Assembly (NCBI RefSeq): GCF_040954835.1
Contig: NC_090711.1
Coordinates: 503,501-567,500, forward strand
DNA: 64,000 nt
Direction: 5' to 3'
Source: Lepisosteus oculatus
Taxonomy: Eukaryota > Chordata > Actinopteri > Semionotiformes > Lepisosteidae
The position numbers were made by a program, and so were the translations under genes. Positions 1 through 13,500 of the stretch are shown one piece after another (position 1 is the stretch's first letter; the number at the start of each line of letters is the position of its first letter). The notes under the pieces are model-generated. The model searched no databases, had not been told where the DNA came from, and saw nothing but the letters and a program-made list of their open reading frames with translations.

Positions 1-1194
1 AGGTGCTGTGAGGTGGCAGAGTTAACTGCTTTGGGCCTGTGCCACCCTCACAAAAAAACATTTGTAAAGCACGAACACAAACCAAATGTTCCTTTTGTAT
101 TCTTCATCTGCCTGATCAAATTTTCAGCTGCCAACAAGAAAGAAAAGCAAAAATTTGGAATCACATTCTAACAGGGTAGAACCACAGCAAACTGTAATAA
201 AGAATATTTAGAGATTGTTAGCTTTTAACATAAAACCTGTGACAGAGCCACAGATGGATGATCTCTTTTCAACTGCACGGCTGGAGGGTGTGAGATATAT
301 TTCCTACTTTTCAAACTAGAATTAAAAAATGCTTATTGTCCAGCAAAAGAGATGAGTGTGGCATACTTCTCGAGATGGTAGAGAATTAAGAAAAAATGCA
401 GAGTGCCCAGCTCCCTGGATACAGTAGATCACAAAAACACCCCTCTCTCTCCATGACCTGTTTTGCCTTTTGGATGAACCAGTGCCCCTCTCCCATCACA
501 GCGATGAAGACCCCTGCTTGCCCCTGTGTGCACTGCGAAGGCAGGAGGGCAGGTCCGCGAGAGAAGAGGAGAGGAGGAGAGGAGGGGAGGCTGGAAGGGG
601 CTGGCCATGATGCTGAGTCCATTGTGCTGGATGCTCCTGTCAGCTCTGAGCCGGCCCCCTCCTCCAGCCCTGCTCTGCTATTGGTAAGTGAAAAATCCCA
701 GCAATGCTTCATCTCAGCCTCCTCCCCTCTGTGTCTCCACCAGGGTCTCATCAGTGAATGAACTGAATCAAGCACAAGCCACACAGATAGTAAGAGCCTC
801 TTTCTGCTGTGCAGGATCGCCAGACGAACAGACACCTTTACTTTGCATCGCAAGCGAAGGAACTGGAGCTCTCTCTCTGCTTCATGGTGTTTGCAAAGCA
901 AGCTGTCATCTCTCTCTGGATCAAACAAAACAAAGAAAAAAGACCAACGACCATTTAATTTTCTCTGTTGTGTCTCATTTCATTCTGCATTTAAAGTCTG
1001 TTGCCAGCTGTTGTGGCATCCAGCTTGGGAATAAACAATTACAACACGTCAAACAGAACAAACCTCAGCTGTTCCTAAAGAAGTGGATTTCTTGTAACTT
1101 TTTTGTGTGTGTCTAAGAAGGGTACACCTTACACACCACGGAGGGCAAAGGTCACTCAGCCGGCAAGGAGCTTCTCTTCACGCCTGGGCCTTAA
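1..1194. other. 5' flank of RIMS4, no gene seen
   Basis: I find no coding exon, RNA gene or recognisable repeat here. The open frames on both strands have no family resemblance and often begin at non-ATG codons. The stretch ends in a clear rise in GC content just before RIMS4 exon 1. It presumably holds the distal promoter and perhaps a 5' untranslated exon, but I cannot place a transcription start. Confidence 0.5.
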
Positions 1195-1535
1195 GAATCA
1201 GCCAAGACGCCGCGTGCCGTGCTCCGCGTGAAAAATGCTCAGGCGCGGTTGGCGAAGCCGTCGCCCGAGCCGGCCCCTGCCCCGGGGCTGTACATGGAGC
1301 GCTCTCAGAGCCGCATCAGCCTCTCCGCCTCGTTCGAAGCCCTGGCCATCTACTTCCCCTGCATGAACTCCTTCGACGAGGACGATGTCGGTAAGGGCGG
1401 GAGGCCGCGCTCCTCCTGGTGCTCCGCTCGGTGTCGTGCGCCGCGGCCGTGTCACTCTGCGTGTCTGCATGCATGCCGCGCCGCTCACTCGCGTGCAGCG
1501 CACGGGCTCCAGGACAGCCTGCATCCTGGGCCGGC
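1195..1535. promoter_or_regulatory. CpG-rich block over RIMS4 exon 1
   Basis: Base composition changes sharply here: CG dinucleotides are frequent before, within and after the first coding exon, while the surrounding kilobases are AT-rich and CpG-poor. This is the usual look of a CpG-island promoter and first exon of a neuronal gene. No TATA box was identified. Confidence 0.5.
1294..1390 (+). CDS. RIMS4: RIMS4 coding exon 1
   Basis: Encodes residues 1-32 plus one base of codon 33. It ends at a GTAAGG donor (1391). The ATG at 1294 has T at -3 and G at +4, a mediocre Kozak context, but no other ATG lies upstream in frame. A non-ATG open frame continues upstream to at least 1219. Confidence 0.93.
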
Positions 1536-4500
1536 CTACTGTCCGAGGGACAGTGAACTGGGGCTGAACCCGAGCAAAAATGTAAAAATTAGTTAAGACA
1601 CTGCTTCATGCACACGGGCATGACCTGTGTAAGGGTGCTTGTAATGCACATGGAAAATCGGTCAGCTTTTGTCGAAAAAAGCATTAAGCTTGAGTGCAAT
1701 GGCTTCACTAGTTTCTAGTTTCTCCAAACAAATAAATAACGTTTTCTGTCCTGTTAATCTCTGCTGAATTCCCTCTCACGGGGGCATTTTTCTCCTTCTA
1801 TTCTCTTCATATTGACCCTCTCATCCTTCAAGGAGCCAAAGCTCCGTGTTAGCTCTGCCTTCAATAATTTTCCTTTCACTTGCAACACAATTGACCAGCT
1901 TTAGCAAAATTCTTAATGTGTTTTCTGACAGTTGCAACACTAAGACAAACCTGCATTCATGAAATGTGCTAAACTATAAATTGGTGAAAGGTGGGAGACG
2001 GAAGGGAAAAATGTTTTCCTTCTTTTGATGGTTGCCTCTTTATCTGAGGTTTCGGAAAGGAATGATTTATGCCTTTCAATCCAATTACTGTCTGCCTGAT
2101 ACAGCAGCATCCAGCACAAGCCCCGCTGGTGCTGCTCTCTCGAAGAGAGGCAGCGAGTCAGCTTGTCTCTTCACAGACGTCGGAGAGAGATTTATCCGAG
2201 AGTGGGCTGACTGGCGTGGTGTCTGAATGGGAGACGTGTCTGCTCTTACAGAAGGACCTGTGGGTTTCATGAGTGGTTTTCATGACTGCCTGTTGAAAGA
2301 GCTCTGTCTTCACGCAGGATGGAGAAGCGCTCTGGACATGCAATGTCAGAAAGGTGCTCTCATCTGCGCTGGAGCTTCTCCTCAGGGGGGCCTGTGAGAC
2401 AGAGCACAGACCCAGATATCCAGACATCACGTCTCATGCTGCTACAAGTTGTCCCCCGTGTCGTTAGAGCTGAAAATCTGCTCTTAAAACCAGAAGTGCT
2501 CAGATGACACACTCTGGGTTCATAACTGCAGGCACAACAGCGCACTGTTTTTGTTTATTTCACTAATTGGGATTTTTACTGTGGTAACCGTGAAAAATAT
2601 GTTTTCGAAAGACTAGTTTCAGCCCTCCATTACAGCCTTTGCACAAGACTGTAAGTGAATTGTGCATTCTGCTGCAGGGCAGTTTGCTCCTGTTAGTGAG
2701 TGTGAAGTGTCGGTCGGGCTCAAAGAATGCTTATTATGACTTTTAAGTCACAAGCAATTGCTAAGCTAGAGTAGTAGTGATGGGTCAGGCAGTGAAACAT
2801 TAAGAGTGTTTTGCTGCGCATCACAATTGCTGTCAGAGCTCCTGGCACGAAGACAGGAGTCTGGATTATCACCTGTTGAGAGCAGGGTTGGGTCAGAACC
2901 AGCGGCCTTTACTGACTGGTTTTTCACTGCTTTGGTATCTGACCTGGTAAAATGAGCGATAGCCTGAGCTCTGCCCTCCCAAGGCTGCCTGTGTGGAGCC
3001 ACGCCAGAGACTCTATTGCTCAGGAAGTCGTTAGTCCCAAATCATTTTTGTATTCTCACCTTCCTGCCACAGGGGTTTGGGTTTGTGCTCGGACTCCTCA
3101 AACTGTTTTAGTTGTATCTACAAATGAGGAAAGAAAGTCTGTGGCGCCTGATTTCAGCACTGCTTTCTGGCTGCATTTCTGGACTTGAAATGACAAACTG
3201 TCTCGATGAAGCAGAGTGGAATCTGACCTCTGCAGGAACACTTTGACTATGTTTGAGCTCTGCTCAGATGTCTGACTATCTTCTAAGAAGAGTGAGGAGG
3301 ACTGGTTTCAGCATGATAAGCAGAGGCTGATTTATTGTACTACTGTTAGAATGGATGATCCTTACAGCAACTTCTCGTCCTGATAATATCCGGTCAGTCT
3401 CTGCAAAGGGAGCAGGCCAGATGTTCGTTGCCAATGCTTTTGTTTCTTACCCCACAATTCTGAGAAAATGAGTTTTTGAGACACATTGCATTAATGACTT
3501 GGATATTTACTGAAAGATACATAGTCATACTTTCACTGTGTTTAAATGACGCAATAAATTATTTTTTGAGCAAACGAAACCAGTTAAAATAGCTCAAATT
3601 CCCCCCCTTATAGTGTTTCGACATTCTTTTCAATGTCCACATTTCATTTATTGCAACAGAATCCATTAACTATCTAAATCAAAATGTCTTTTGCTGGCTA
3701 GAAGATAAAGACAGTCTTTTCAAACTGGAATCTAAATTGTGTTATACACATGGTTGCCTGGCACACACTGTAGCGCTGCTGCCTCATAGCTCTTGAGTCC
3801 TGGACCTGATCCCAGACTGACAATCCGTCAGTGTGAAGTTTACATGCTCTTTTTCTTGGATGCTCCAGTTTTCTCCTGCAATCCAAAGCCTTCAATTATT
3901 TAGAATCTCAGAATTGTGCCTCACACACGTGTGTCTACGTGTGTGTATGTTTGTGTGCCCTTCAGCAGACCAGTGTCCCATCCTGGGCACTTTCTTCCTT
4001 TGTTCCATTGTCTGCTCAGCACTAACTTGTGCTGGTTATTGAAAGTGGGCAGATGCATATGTAGGTATATAAATAAATTGATGCTATAAACTGGCTCTCT
4101 GCAGTAAGAGTGCACAGAGAAATCAACCAGCTAATAAAACAGCTGTGCTTCACCGAGTGTCAGATGCAGGCCGGCACTAGTACAGTCTAAGCAGGTATGA
4201 GATCGTTTTGGCCTCATTATGTCACTGCTACTGTGCTAAAAAGAGACCATGTGAGCTACAGAGTGGGGGTGGAGCTATTTTGAAAGCTGCAGGACTGTAA
4301 TGTTTCTCCGCGCTATTTCAGTGTCTTTCTAGCCCTCTGTTCAAAGGTTTACCCAGGTAGGTTTGTACAGTACTGATATATCCTATGCTCTTCGCTTGCT
4401 CTTGGCCTCTCCAGGCTCAATGCCACACCTTGTAGATCACTTTTGCCACACAGGCTGCACTTTGTTCCACACTGCATTTACCATAGTATCCCACAGCAAA

Positions 4501-7500
4501 CATTCTCGAGAGCAGAACAGAGTAGTGGAGGACTGTGGGACAACCCATTGACCTGAGGATTTCATCAAGGTTCATCACGGGCTCTGTTCTTATGTGTAAA
4601 TAAACATTTCAGTTACATGATACATTTACTCAGCCTTTTCTGTCACTATAGTAGTTATTATAATGTTGACTGCAAAATAACTGGACCTTGGACTCTTGAT
4701 AAAAAGGCATCCTAACATGTATTAAATTGGAATCTAGACAGTGAAGAACACAGGCACATTAACTGTAAGGCAGACCTTTGAGCAGGTGGTATATAAACGG
4801 TGTTCTACTGGAGCAATTTCAACAACAGGGGACAATATTATCATACCTATCAGGTATAAACATTCCTATTTTCCAAAGGAAAGAACAGACACTGTTCTAC
4901 ACTAAATCTCCATGTAGAGACAAAGTTCCCTTTGAATTAATATTGGCCTGATAGCATTCAATTAATTAAAAGAAAAGAGATGCTATTCATTAACAACGAG
5001 GCTAAAACAACAACTGCAACAACAGCAATAATAATAATAATAATAATAATATAGAAGCAAGGCTGATGAGTCTTTCTTTTAATCTCATAGTGGATGGTAT
5101 AATGGTACAGTGAGATTCCTAAGTTTTGTATTGTGGGTAAATATTTAATCATGCATGAAATGTCACGTTAATTGTGCATAATTTGCTGGTCTGAATCTGG
5201 GGAGCAAGAGCAAGCAGGGAGACTTTGTCAGACAGGGGTGCTGGTCTTCTGGTCCTACACCACCATTGCGGGTCTCACGTAAAGCATTTCCATCCTACAG
5301 GACCCTTCACACCCTTTGTGAATGAATTCCAGTTACGCCCCTCAGAGCACAGATACAGATTTCCCAATTTAAAAATGAATAGGTTTAAGTTCTCATTTAT
5401 ACCTGTGGCTATTACCTTGCCTAACAGATGCTTCTTTTGTGCATGTATATGCATATTGTTTATTTATGGGCTTTCTTTATATTGTCTGTTGCTGTAAAAC
5501 AAATTGCCCCTTTTGGATACTAAAGACTCTCTCAGTAACAGTGTAAGCCCTTTCAGCGGAGTGCAGTCGAAGCACTGTTATTCCTCTCAGACAGCTGGGA
5601 TCACCAGGGAGCTGAAGAACACCTTGCGGGGTTTGTCTTAGTGGACTGACAAACACTCATATTAAGTGTTGCCGGAAATGTAAAATGACAAAGAGCAGCA
5701 GAAAATGACTGATAATTGTACTTCTTTGTCACTGACAACTGTACAGCAATTTTCATCAAAGAGTGAAAATGTTTTTCGCTGGCCAAGGAGAGTGCCACAT
5801 TGTGCTGCCCCCTTTTTTTTAAATAACGATTTAGCAGGATTCATAATTCACATCATAATGAGAAGGGTGGTAATTACCTGCCATGCACTAGATGGAAATG
5901 GAATAATTTGTGAAATAAATCATGGTGTTGTTGTAGCTCAGGCACAGTATGAAACTCCTCTGGGCACTGAGAGAAAAATGACAGAACTCTGAGGTGAGAC
6001 TGAACCACAGGAAACAGAGAACAAAACACCTTTAGAACAGCCTTCCCATATTCCTGAAACAGGCAGCACCTGATAACTTTCTGCAACACCTCCTTTGACC
6101 CTTTCTCAGCAGTGTTCATTAGTTTATCAAATTCATTTCGATATTTTGTTAAAAAATAGTTTACAAATAAAAAATAGTTTAGTTAAAAAATACTTTCTGC
6201 ACGTTAGTTTTTCTCAACAAATTAACTTAAACTTGGCTTCACTATTCTGGAAAAGGTTCTGTTGAGGTTTTTGGAAAGAGCTGGGTCTGGAGACATTAGA
6301 CACAGGGCCTGTAGTCCTGTCAGCTGCTGCTCCTGAGACCCACATGGTGCTCTTGGGTTGTAGTGAGTTTATGAAAGACCTAAACATTCTTGTACAAACA
6401 GACGACTGACGATGCTGCTTCAGGTTCTTAGGGATTTACATGGAGAGCTGGCTTATAAACAGAGTCTGGCATGTTTCTGTTTCCAATAATAGAACTCTGA
6501 GACAGGACATTGAGAATAAGCAAAGGAGTAGCTGGAAAACCTGCGGGGATCCCAGAAATATCTTCGGAGTATCAGGAGATGAACTTGTTCGCCTGTAGCT
6601 GTTAGCAGAGCCTTACGGAAATAAATCCAACAATAACTAACAAAACAAGACAACAGGCTCTCTGGCAGCTGGAGAAGTGGGGCACAGCAAGTGGGGCATC
6701 AGCAGCGCTCAGTTGCTTGTTTTGTCTGACTCTTTTTTAAAAAAACCCGCATGGTGTTCTCAGCCTCTGATCTTGAGATGAAAAATGCAAAGTGCTGGAG
6801 ACCCTGACCTCCACCCCCACTGTGCACACTATTTTACGTCCAGTGTGCTCAGCCTTTGCCTCTTAATTTCTGTGACATGCAGATTTCACAATTCCTCACA
6901 CCTCCAAGATAGCCAGTAAAAAGACTCAGGACTTGTGTGTTGACTCCCATGGCATCAGGGCTGAGCTGCAATGAGAAAATCTAAAAACACTACGGAGACT
7001 TGAAAGACGGCATCACTCTCTGAGGGTCAATGGTCAATAAGACCACGACAAATGGTAGTACCAATACCATGACGTGTCATTTTTTTCTTTAACTGTGAAC
7101 AAAGAAAGAGACTTTTGGACCCCTTTAAATCTAAATACAATCTGTGTGAAGATCTTCTCTCACCCCTCGCTCCTCCAGTTTCCTTCACCTTGCGTATGGT
7201 CTTCTGACCACTGCATGGGGCAATAGAGTTACAGCAGAGAGGCTTGTGCAGCACAGCCTTAATTCACGAGGAATGACAGCAACCGAAAGCTTAGGAGAAA
7301 TTAGAATTGTTTATTGGGATGTGGAGATTTGGCGTAACCTGCTTGGCTGAGGGCCAACCTCCCGGCCGTTGGACGGGGAGGATAGGACCCCCATGTGACC
7401 AATGGGGCAGCTGCAAAGGTGGAGAGGGGGTGGAGGAGGGATGCAGAAAACGAACGAGGAAGAGGAGAGGGTGACGTTTGATATACATGGAGACCGGATA

Positions 7501-10500
7501 TATATGGAGCTGTGTCGAATGAGCGAGGCTGCCTTCATTCCTCCCGAACTTTCATTAAAAACTCCATTCAGTCCGATGTGCAGCACTGCTTGTAGCTTGT
7601 AGCATTGACCCCGCACAGGGGAAGGGCAGCCACACAGCCCTGGTCCTGCTGACTATCATGCAGTTCAGTTCTCCACTAATGCACGCAAGCACTGTGCAGT
7701 CCAGGACAGAATCTAATACCTGCAGAGCAGTGTCTACAGCTCTCCCCATGAAAAAGCCACAGTCATCACGCTCATACAACAAACATAACACAGGATTAAA
7801 AATCGAGAGATGGATGCTCTGAATCTCCATTGTTTTTTTATAAGTCGATATGTGCTTTATGAAATGAACGTTTACATAACATGCTTGCATCAGCTTTAGT
7901 AGACTACTTAAGGCTTTACAGATATTATCATTCTCACTCAGTTTTCCCTGTGTCAGACTCGGCCCTTGCAAACCAGTCTGCAAATGTTGTGCAGTTAAGC
8001 CCAGGTAACAAATTTTCTAATATTTTCATCTCAGATTGGTTTGGATCTCAAACAAATAACCCGAAACCTGTTAGGCACCACTCAGAAACTGCTACTGTAT
8101 ACTTTTTTAAGCCTCAATACAGGAAAAAGCAGCATCTTTTCAAACCCAAACACTGGACATTTTATTAAGATGAATTTGCAGGCCGTTACATTGGAGATAT
8201 TTGCGCATATCGGCCGGTGCTGGAAACCTTGAGGAGCTTACTGGCCACCTCCCAGTACAAGCGGACAGTTTACTGCAGCTGAAACCTTTTCCCCGAAGTG
8301 AATTCTGGGAACAGCGCTGTGCACTGGACCAGAACTGGGCGTCTGCCCGTGGAAGTCTGAGTTTACAGCTTCGCTCGATGACCGAAACGGAGTGAGGTGT
8401 CGTCTCTCTCATTTCCGAGTCCGGAATGTTTACTGACGACTCCAGCACTGGAAAGCTCTCAGTGAGCAGAGCGACAGCGGGCCTGAGGCAGACAGACTTC
8501 ATGTGGGGAAAACTATGCTGATGGACCATTATGCTTGGTGTCCAGTGAACCGTGTTGCTGCGAAAGGCACTCTGGGTTCTGTACCTGAGCACAGCTTCAT
8601 ACAGATACACAGCGCTTCTGTTGGTCTGTATTTATTTTTCTAAAAAGGTGGTGTTTTTATCTGGAGTGTTTTTAAAATACTTTAAAATCTAATTTTGTAT
8701 ATTTTAGAAATGTAGTGTAGAGAGTATATTTCCAACAATTTATTTTTTACGTTTATTGAATCACCCCCCCCAATCCCCACCACCAATCATATTGTCATAC
8801 AAGAAATCTAGTGTTCAGAAGATAAAGAACATATTTAACTAAATGCGAAAAATACAATTAGTGTTGAACAATCTCCTTTTCCTGCACACGCTGTGCAATC
8901 AGAACATCATTTTCTAACATGAAGCAAATCCTGTAAGTTTCAAAGATTTACAGCAGCTTTAGACCACAGGAGTTCAGCAGGCTGAAGTCTAGTCTCATCT
9001 TCCTCAATTAGTGTTGTAAAATCCACAGTTCATGCCCTAGACTTCTGATCTCATGTGAGAGCTGGTACGGAGCTGTTTAACATATACAGAACACATCAGC
9101 CACTGAGACACACAAGTCAGAAAAGGTGACAAAAAGTTGCCAGAGAAACCCTATCAGTGTTTATCTGTTAAAATTGAAAACCAGAAACCCTTGACATATT
9201 TAATGCACTGCAGTATGGTATGCTTTTTGAACAGTATAAATATTTAGATTGTTCAGTGACGAGGATATGGGTGGCCTTTAAGGATGGATACCTTAAAACA
9301 TGCAGTGGGAATTTTTGAAAGCCTTGAAAAGAAAAAAGCCCACAAATAAAATAAGTAAATCCAGGGGTGACTGTCAGACATCAGTATTTAAATAAACGAA
9401 AGAGGAATCAGAGGTCGCACTCTGAAGAGAATCACGAGCAGGACTGCCTGAGACTTATTAATGTATTACTTCGCCTGAGGTCTGATCAAACCTTCCTGCA
9501 GGACTGGGGCTCCATTCCTGAAAACAGCAAGATTACTGAGCTGATGAGCAGGATGCTGGCTGGGCTAGAAAAGTACTGGGGACTATATACGTGAACTCAT
9601 TTGCAAAGTGTGTATTCAGCAAAACTTCTGAAGCTAGACAATCTGAATGGCCTCTTCAGGTTTCAAACCTTTCTTCTCACAGGCTCAAACCGGGAGTGTG
9701 TACTGTTGTGGTATTAGCACAGTCCGCTCTCTGAGCTAATTACTGTTCTTAAACACTAGATCACCTCCCTGACAGCCCAATCCTTGTTCATCAACTCGAG
9801 AATCATTCAGAGTTCTGGTCCTTTTTACTGCCCCCTGATGAGCAGTAAATAAAACCCACATTCGGGCTCAGGAGTTGCTGAAGAAATACTGCGTGACAAA
9901 TTCTGACGATGATAGCTCTTTGCACACTAACTGTGTTCTACTGCTGGGTTTAGAAAAAAATGTCTTTTACGAGGAAACTTGATGGATATTTAACCTCGCT
10001 TGACTTCTTTCATGCTTATAAGGAGTAAAATCTCAAGAGAATTTATGTGTAAAAAATCCTTCTGATCTTTTTCATCTAACAAACGGCCTGATTCTTTACT
10101 GTGTCCTTTCCCAGCCAATCAAAGCATCTTAAATAACCCAAGCACTACACCACATGGAGCATACATTCTAGCCTGTGGGAGAAAAATACATTTAACAGCA
10201 ATAATTTCTAAAAGAAAATATTACAAATGAACAGTGGGTTCATTCAGAAATGTTTTGGGAACAATTAGCTTCATTGCAAATTCAACCTTACTTTGCGACT
10301 ACATTCGTGACTGTCTGCTTGATTCATGAATGCAGCGCTGTGCAGGCTCGCTTGTACAGTATATTTAATCTCTTCAGAGCTCACTGGGGACTCTGGGGAC
10401 TGATGAACAATTCTTTTCTTTTCACAGCAAGCTTAACGAAGGTCCTATTTTCCAAACCGGTACAGTTCTGGAAGAATTAGAATAAAAAGGAGAATGAATG

Positions 10501-13500
10501 TTTGGCAGACCTGTGCTACCCAGTGTGATCTTCTCCACTTCTGGTTTAGAGGTGCATTGCCCCTGTTGATTATTATCTCAGTAGAGCTGAGGAGAGCTGC
10601 TAGGAACTAGGAAACTAGTAATGTAGTCCGGGGGATGTTTTTGGAGTTTAATTGTTTATGAGTGGATTTTCAATTTTACACTTGTTTCTGATTTGTAATT
10701 AATACACAACTAATAACTGTGACCTCTCTTGCTGTTATTGGCCATTTCATTAACTCTAATTACTCCATAATCCATCCCTATTAGGAGATTAACCAACCGA
10801 GGTGCAATAAGAAATCACTTGACATTTTACAGGTCAGAATTATTCTGGTTGCAGAGAGAATTAAAAAGGGATTTAGAATAAGGCAGATGATGGCATAGTA
10901 GTAATCAGGATATTGCCTTTCATTTTCTCACATGCTTATGATCCTGTAGTTACACTGATCTTGCATGCTCTCTAAAACATGTAGATATTAGCTATAAAAA
11001 TGTTTAAGAGAAAAAGAACTGGGAAAAGCAATCACTCCAGTTTGAGCCAATGGTTCAGCTGTTGCAGAAGCCTGCAGGGGAATGATGAGACGGAGCAGCA
11101 GCAGGAGGGCAGAGGCCTGGCTGGACCTCCTCTCTGCTCAGGCACTGCTGTCCAGCCCAGACGGGCGGCACAATTACTGTCAGAAAAGACAGGAAAATCA
11201 GTATCATGGTAATGCAACAACCTATTGCTTATAAGAAGTCAGTATAAATGCTTTACTTTAATTAAACATTCTTATTAAAAAAAGTAGAGCTTATAATGTG
11301 GATAGGCATAGATGATGAGCTATAGTTTTGGAGGAAAGGTAGATGAAGGCTTAATTTACAGCAGCCAATACAGAGGCACTAAAATAAATGCATAGTCTTG
11401 TTTTAATCAGAATCGTGAACTCTGGTATAACAAGAGTATATTTAGAATTGTTTGTGACAGTTAATGGATCTAAATGAGATGTTTTATTTCTGTGACAGTT
11501 CTTTATGGCTGGGTTAATGGGGAGCCCTGTGCAGAGCTGAGGTGTGTGTGGACATCATGTTTTTGCTTCTGTATTTCTGGTCATAGAGGGGATATCTGCA
11601 AGATTCTGAATTGTATAAATGCAGGGGAGTCTTGTTATGCAGGAGAAGGAGAGAAAGTTTGAGTGTCATCTGCACGGCAGTGAAGAGGCGAGGAACTGTC
11701 TGTGTTGATTGCCTGCTGTTTCGGTTGGGGTGCCTCGTTTCCAGCCCAGGAGCTGCAGATTGTCTCATGGCCCGGAGCCGAGGAGGGGTGTGTGCTTCTG
11801 AGCCACATCCACACCTTCTCATCAAGGGGCTGCCATTAAAAAACACATACAGTATAGAAGCTCGGAACCAAAATCGATATTTATTAATTTACCTTGAAAG
11901 GCAGTTTAGAAGAGGTAATAAGCTTTAAAAAGCCACAGTGTTGAGTAAGTGTTGTTGTGTCTGGGTCAGGGCTGCGCTGTGTACTGACAGTGTAGACAGG
12001 GGCTCCAGTTGGTCCTTCAGTGTAGGAAAGAGCTGTTCTCATTTCACACACACACACTTGCCTGTAGATTCATCAGCGCCTTGTTTCAGAGCTTTTCCTT
12101 CAGGTTTTTGCTGTTAATATCATTTTCCTTTCAAGGAGTGCATACAAGAGCACACGGATGAAATTTTATCTCAGGAGTAGTACATTGTGCCCCTTTTTTG
12201 TTTTTTTTTATACCTATTGCAAGTTCTCATTTATTTTATGTAATGAAAACTGCGGTAAATGGCAGATGATTGTTAATTCATGTAATTTAACACAACACAG
12301 TTTGTAAAATTGCCATCCCAGGAAAGTTATAACTTTTTTCCCATCCTCGATAAATATTTATGTTCATCGTAATAGGAAATTAAATATTTATTAGTAAAAA
12401 CTACCCCTGCAGCTCAATCACATTTTGATGAATTGTCAGTCATGCTATCCTAGCCTGTGCCAAAATCTAATGGTATATAAAATGTCCTGCCGCCCCACAG
12501 AAGCCGATTCCATATTTACTGGAGCTGCAAAGTCGCCTGGCTCTGGAGATCGTGAGGAACTGAGCCGCGGGTGATCAGCTCTGTTGACACTCGGTGCAGC
12601 AGGTGTAGGACTGTCCCTGAGGGGGTTGTCTTGCTCTGGCCAATCGCAGGACCTTTTCTGAGAGAAGGAAAGGCAGTCAGCTCAAACCCACAGGGGTTTG
12701 CGGCTCAGCACGGGGCTCACAGAGCCACTCCTGAACATCGCCTGGGTGCAGCAGACAGCTGCTTCCTCAAACAATGCTCTGCCACTCAGATCCTGCCGAT
12801 CTCCTGTATCGCAGGATGTGCTGTACTTCCACCACATTCTGCACTGATTATCAGAAACACACTAAAGCACGCCTTTTAATCCACTGGGTTCAGACTGCAA
12901 TGTCTGAATCTTGCATTTGTTCTTAATAAAGAATCAACAGCTTTTTTACAACACTGTAGACTGTCGAGCTGACCTGGAAGCAACATTCAACATTGGAGAC
13001 CTTTACTTTTTTATCATCCCTAGAGGGGATCTAGAGAACAGCCTTTTCCAGCTCAGTCCTGCAGGTACTGCCCTGCGACAGGGTAACTCTGCCCATGTGT
13101 CCACAAGCATGTGGCTGGCTGGCAGCTCCTGACCACAGTGGCTCCATGGAATCCAGGATTCCCATCACTGGATCTAGGAGTTCTGTGACCATCACAATGA
13201 ACAATCTGCTTTTAACAAGATCTTTTAAAGATCCGTGAAGAAACTTCAAATGAACAACAGAATAGAAAGATGTGTAGATACAACGCTCTGTAACAGATCT
13301 TAATTGCTATGATTTTATAATCCAGATCTGAATTTAGACTGTAGCAGGGCGGATGTAAGAAACCCTTAATCTTAGCTCCCCCTGGTGGCAGAGACAAATA
13401 CATCCCTTGGTATCTAGGAATAGGCAGCAGAAACTGGTTGGCTGTTAAACTGGTGTCAATCCTGCAGGCTCGTAGTAAAAGGGTTTTTGCTATAGAAAGA

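Noticed and set aside
1219-1293. N-terminal extension of RIMS4
   Set aside because: The frame is open upstream but begins at GTG. The ATG at 1294 matches the human RIMS4 start exactly.
9824-9846. Another CTCF-like word (CATCAGGGGGCAG on the minus strand)
   Set aside because: Weaker match at the first core positions than the two reported sites.
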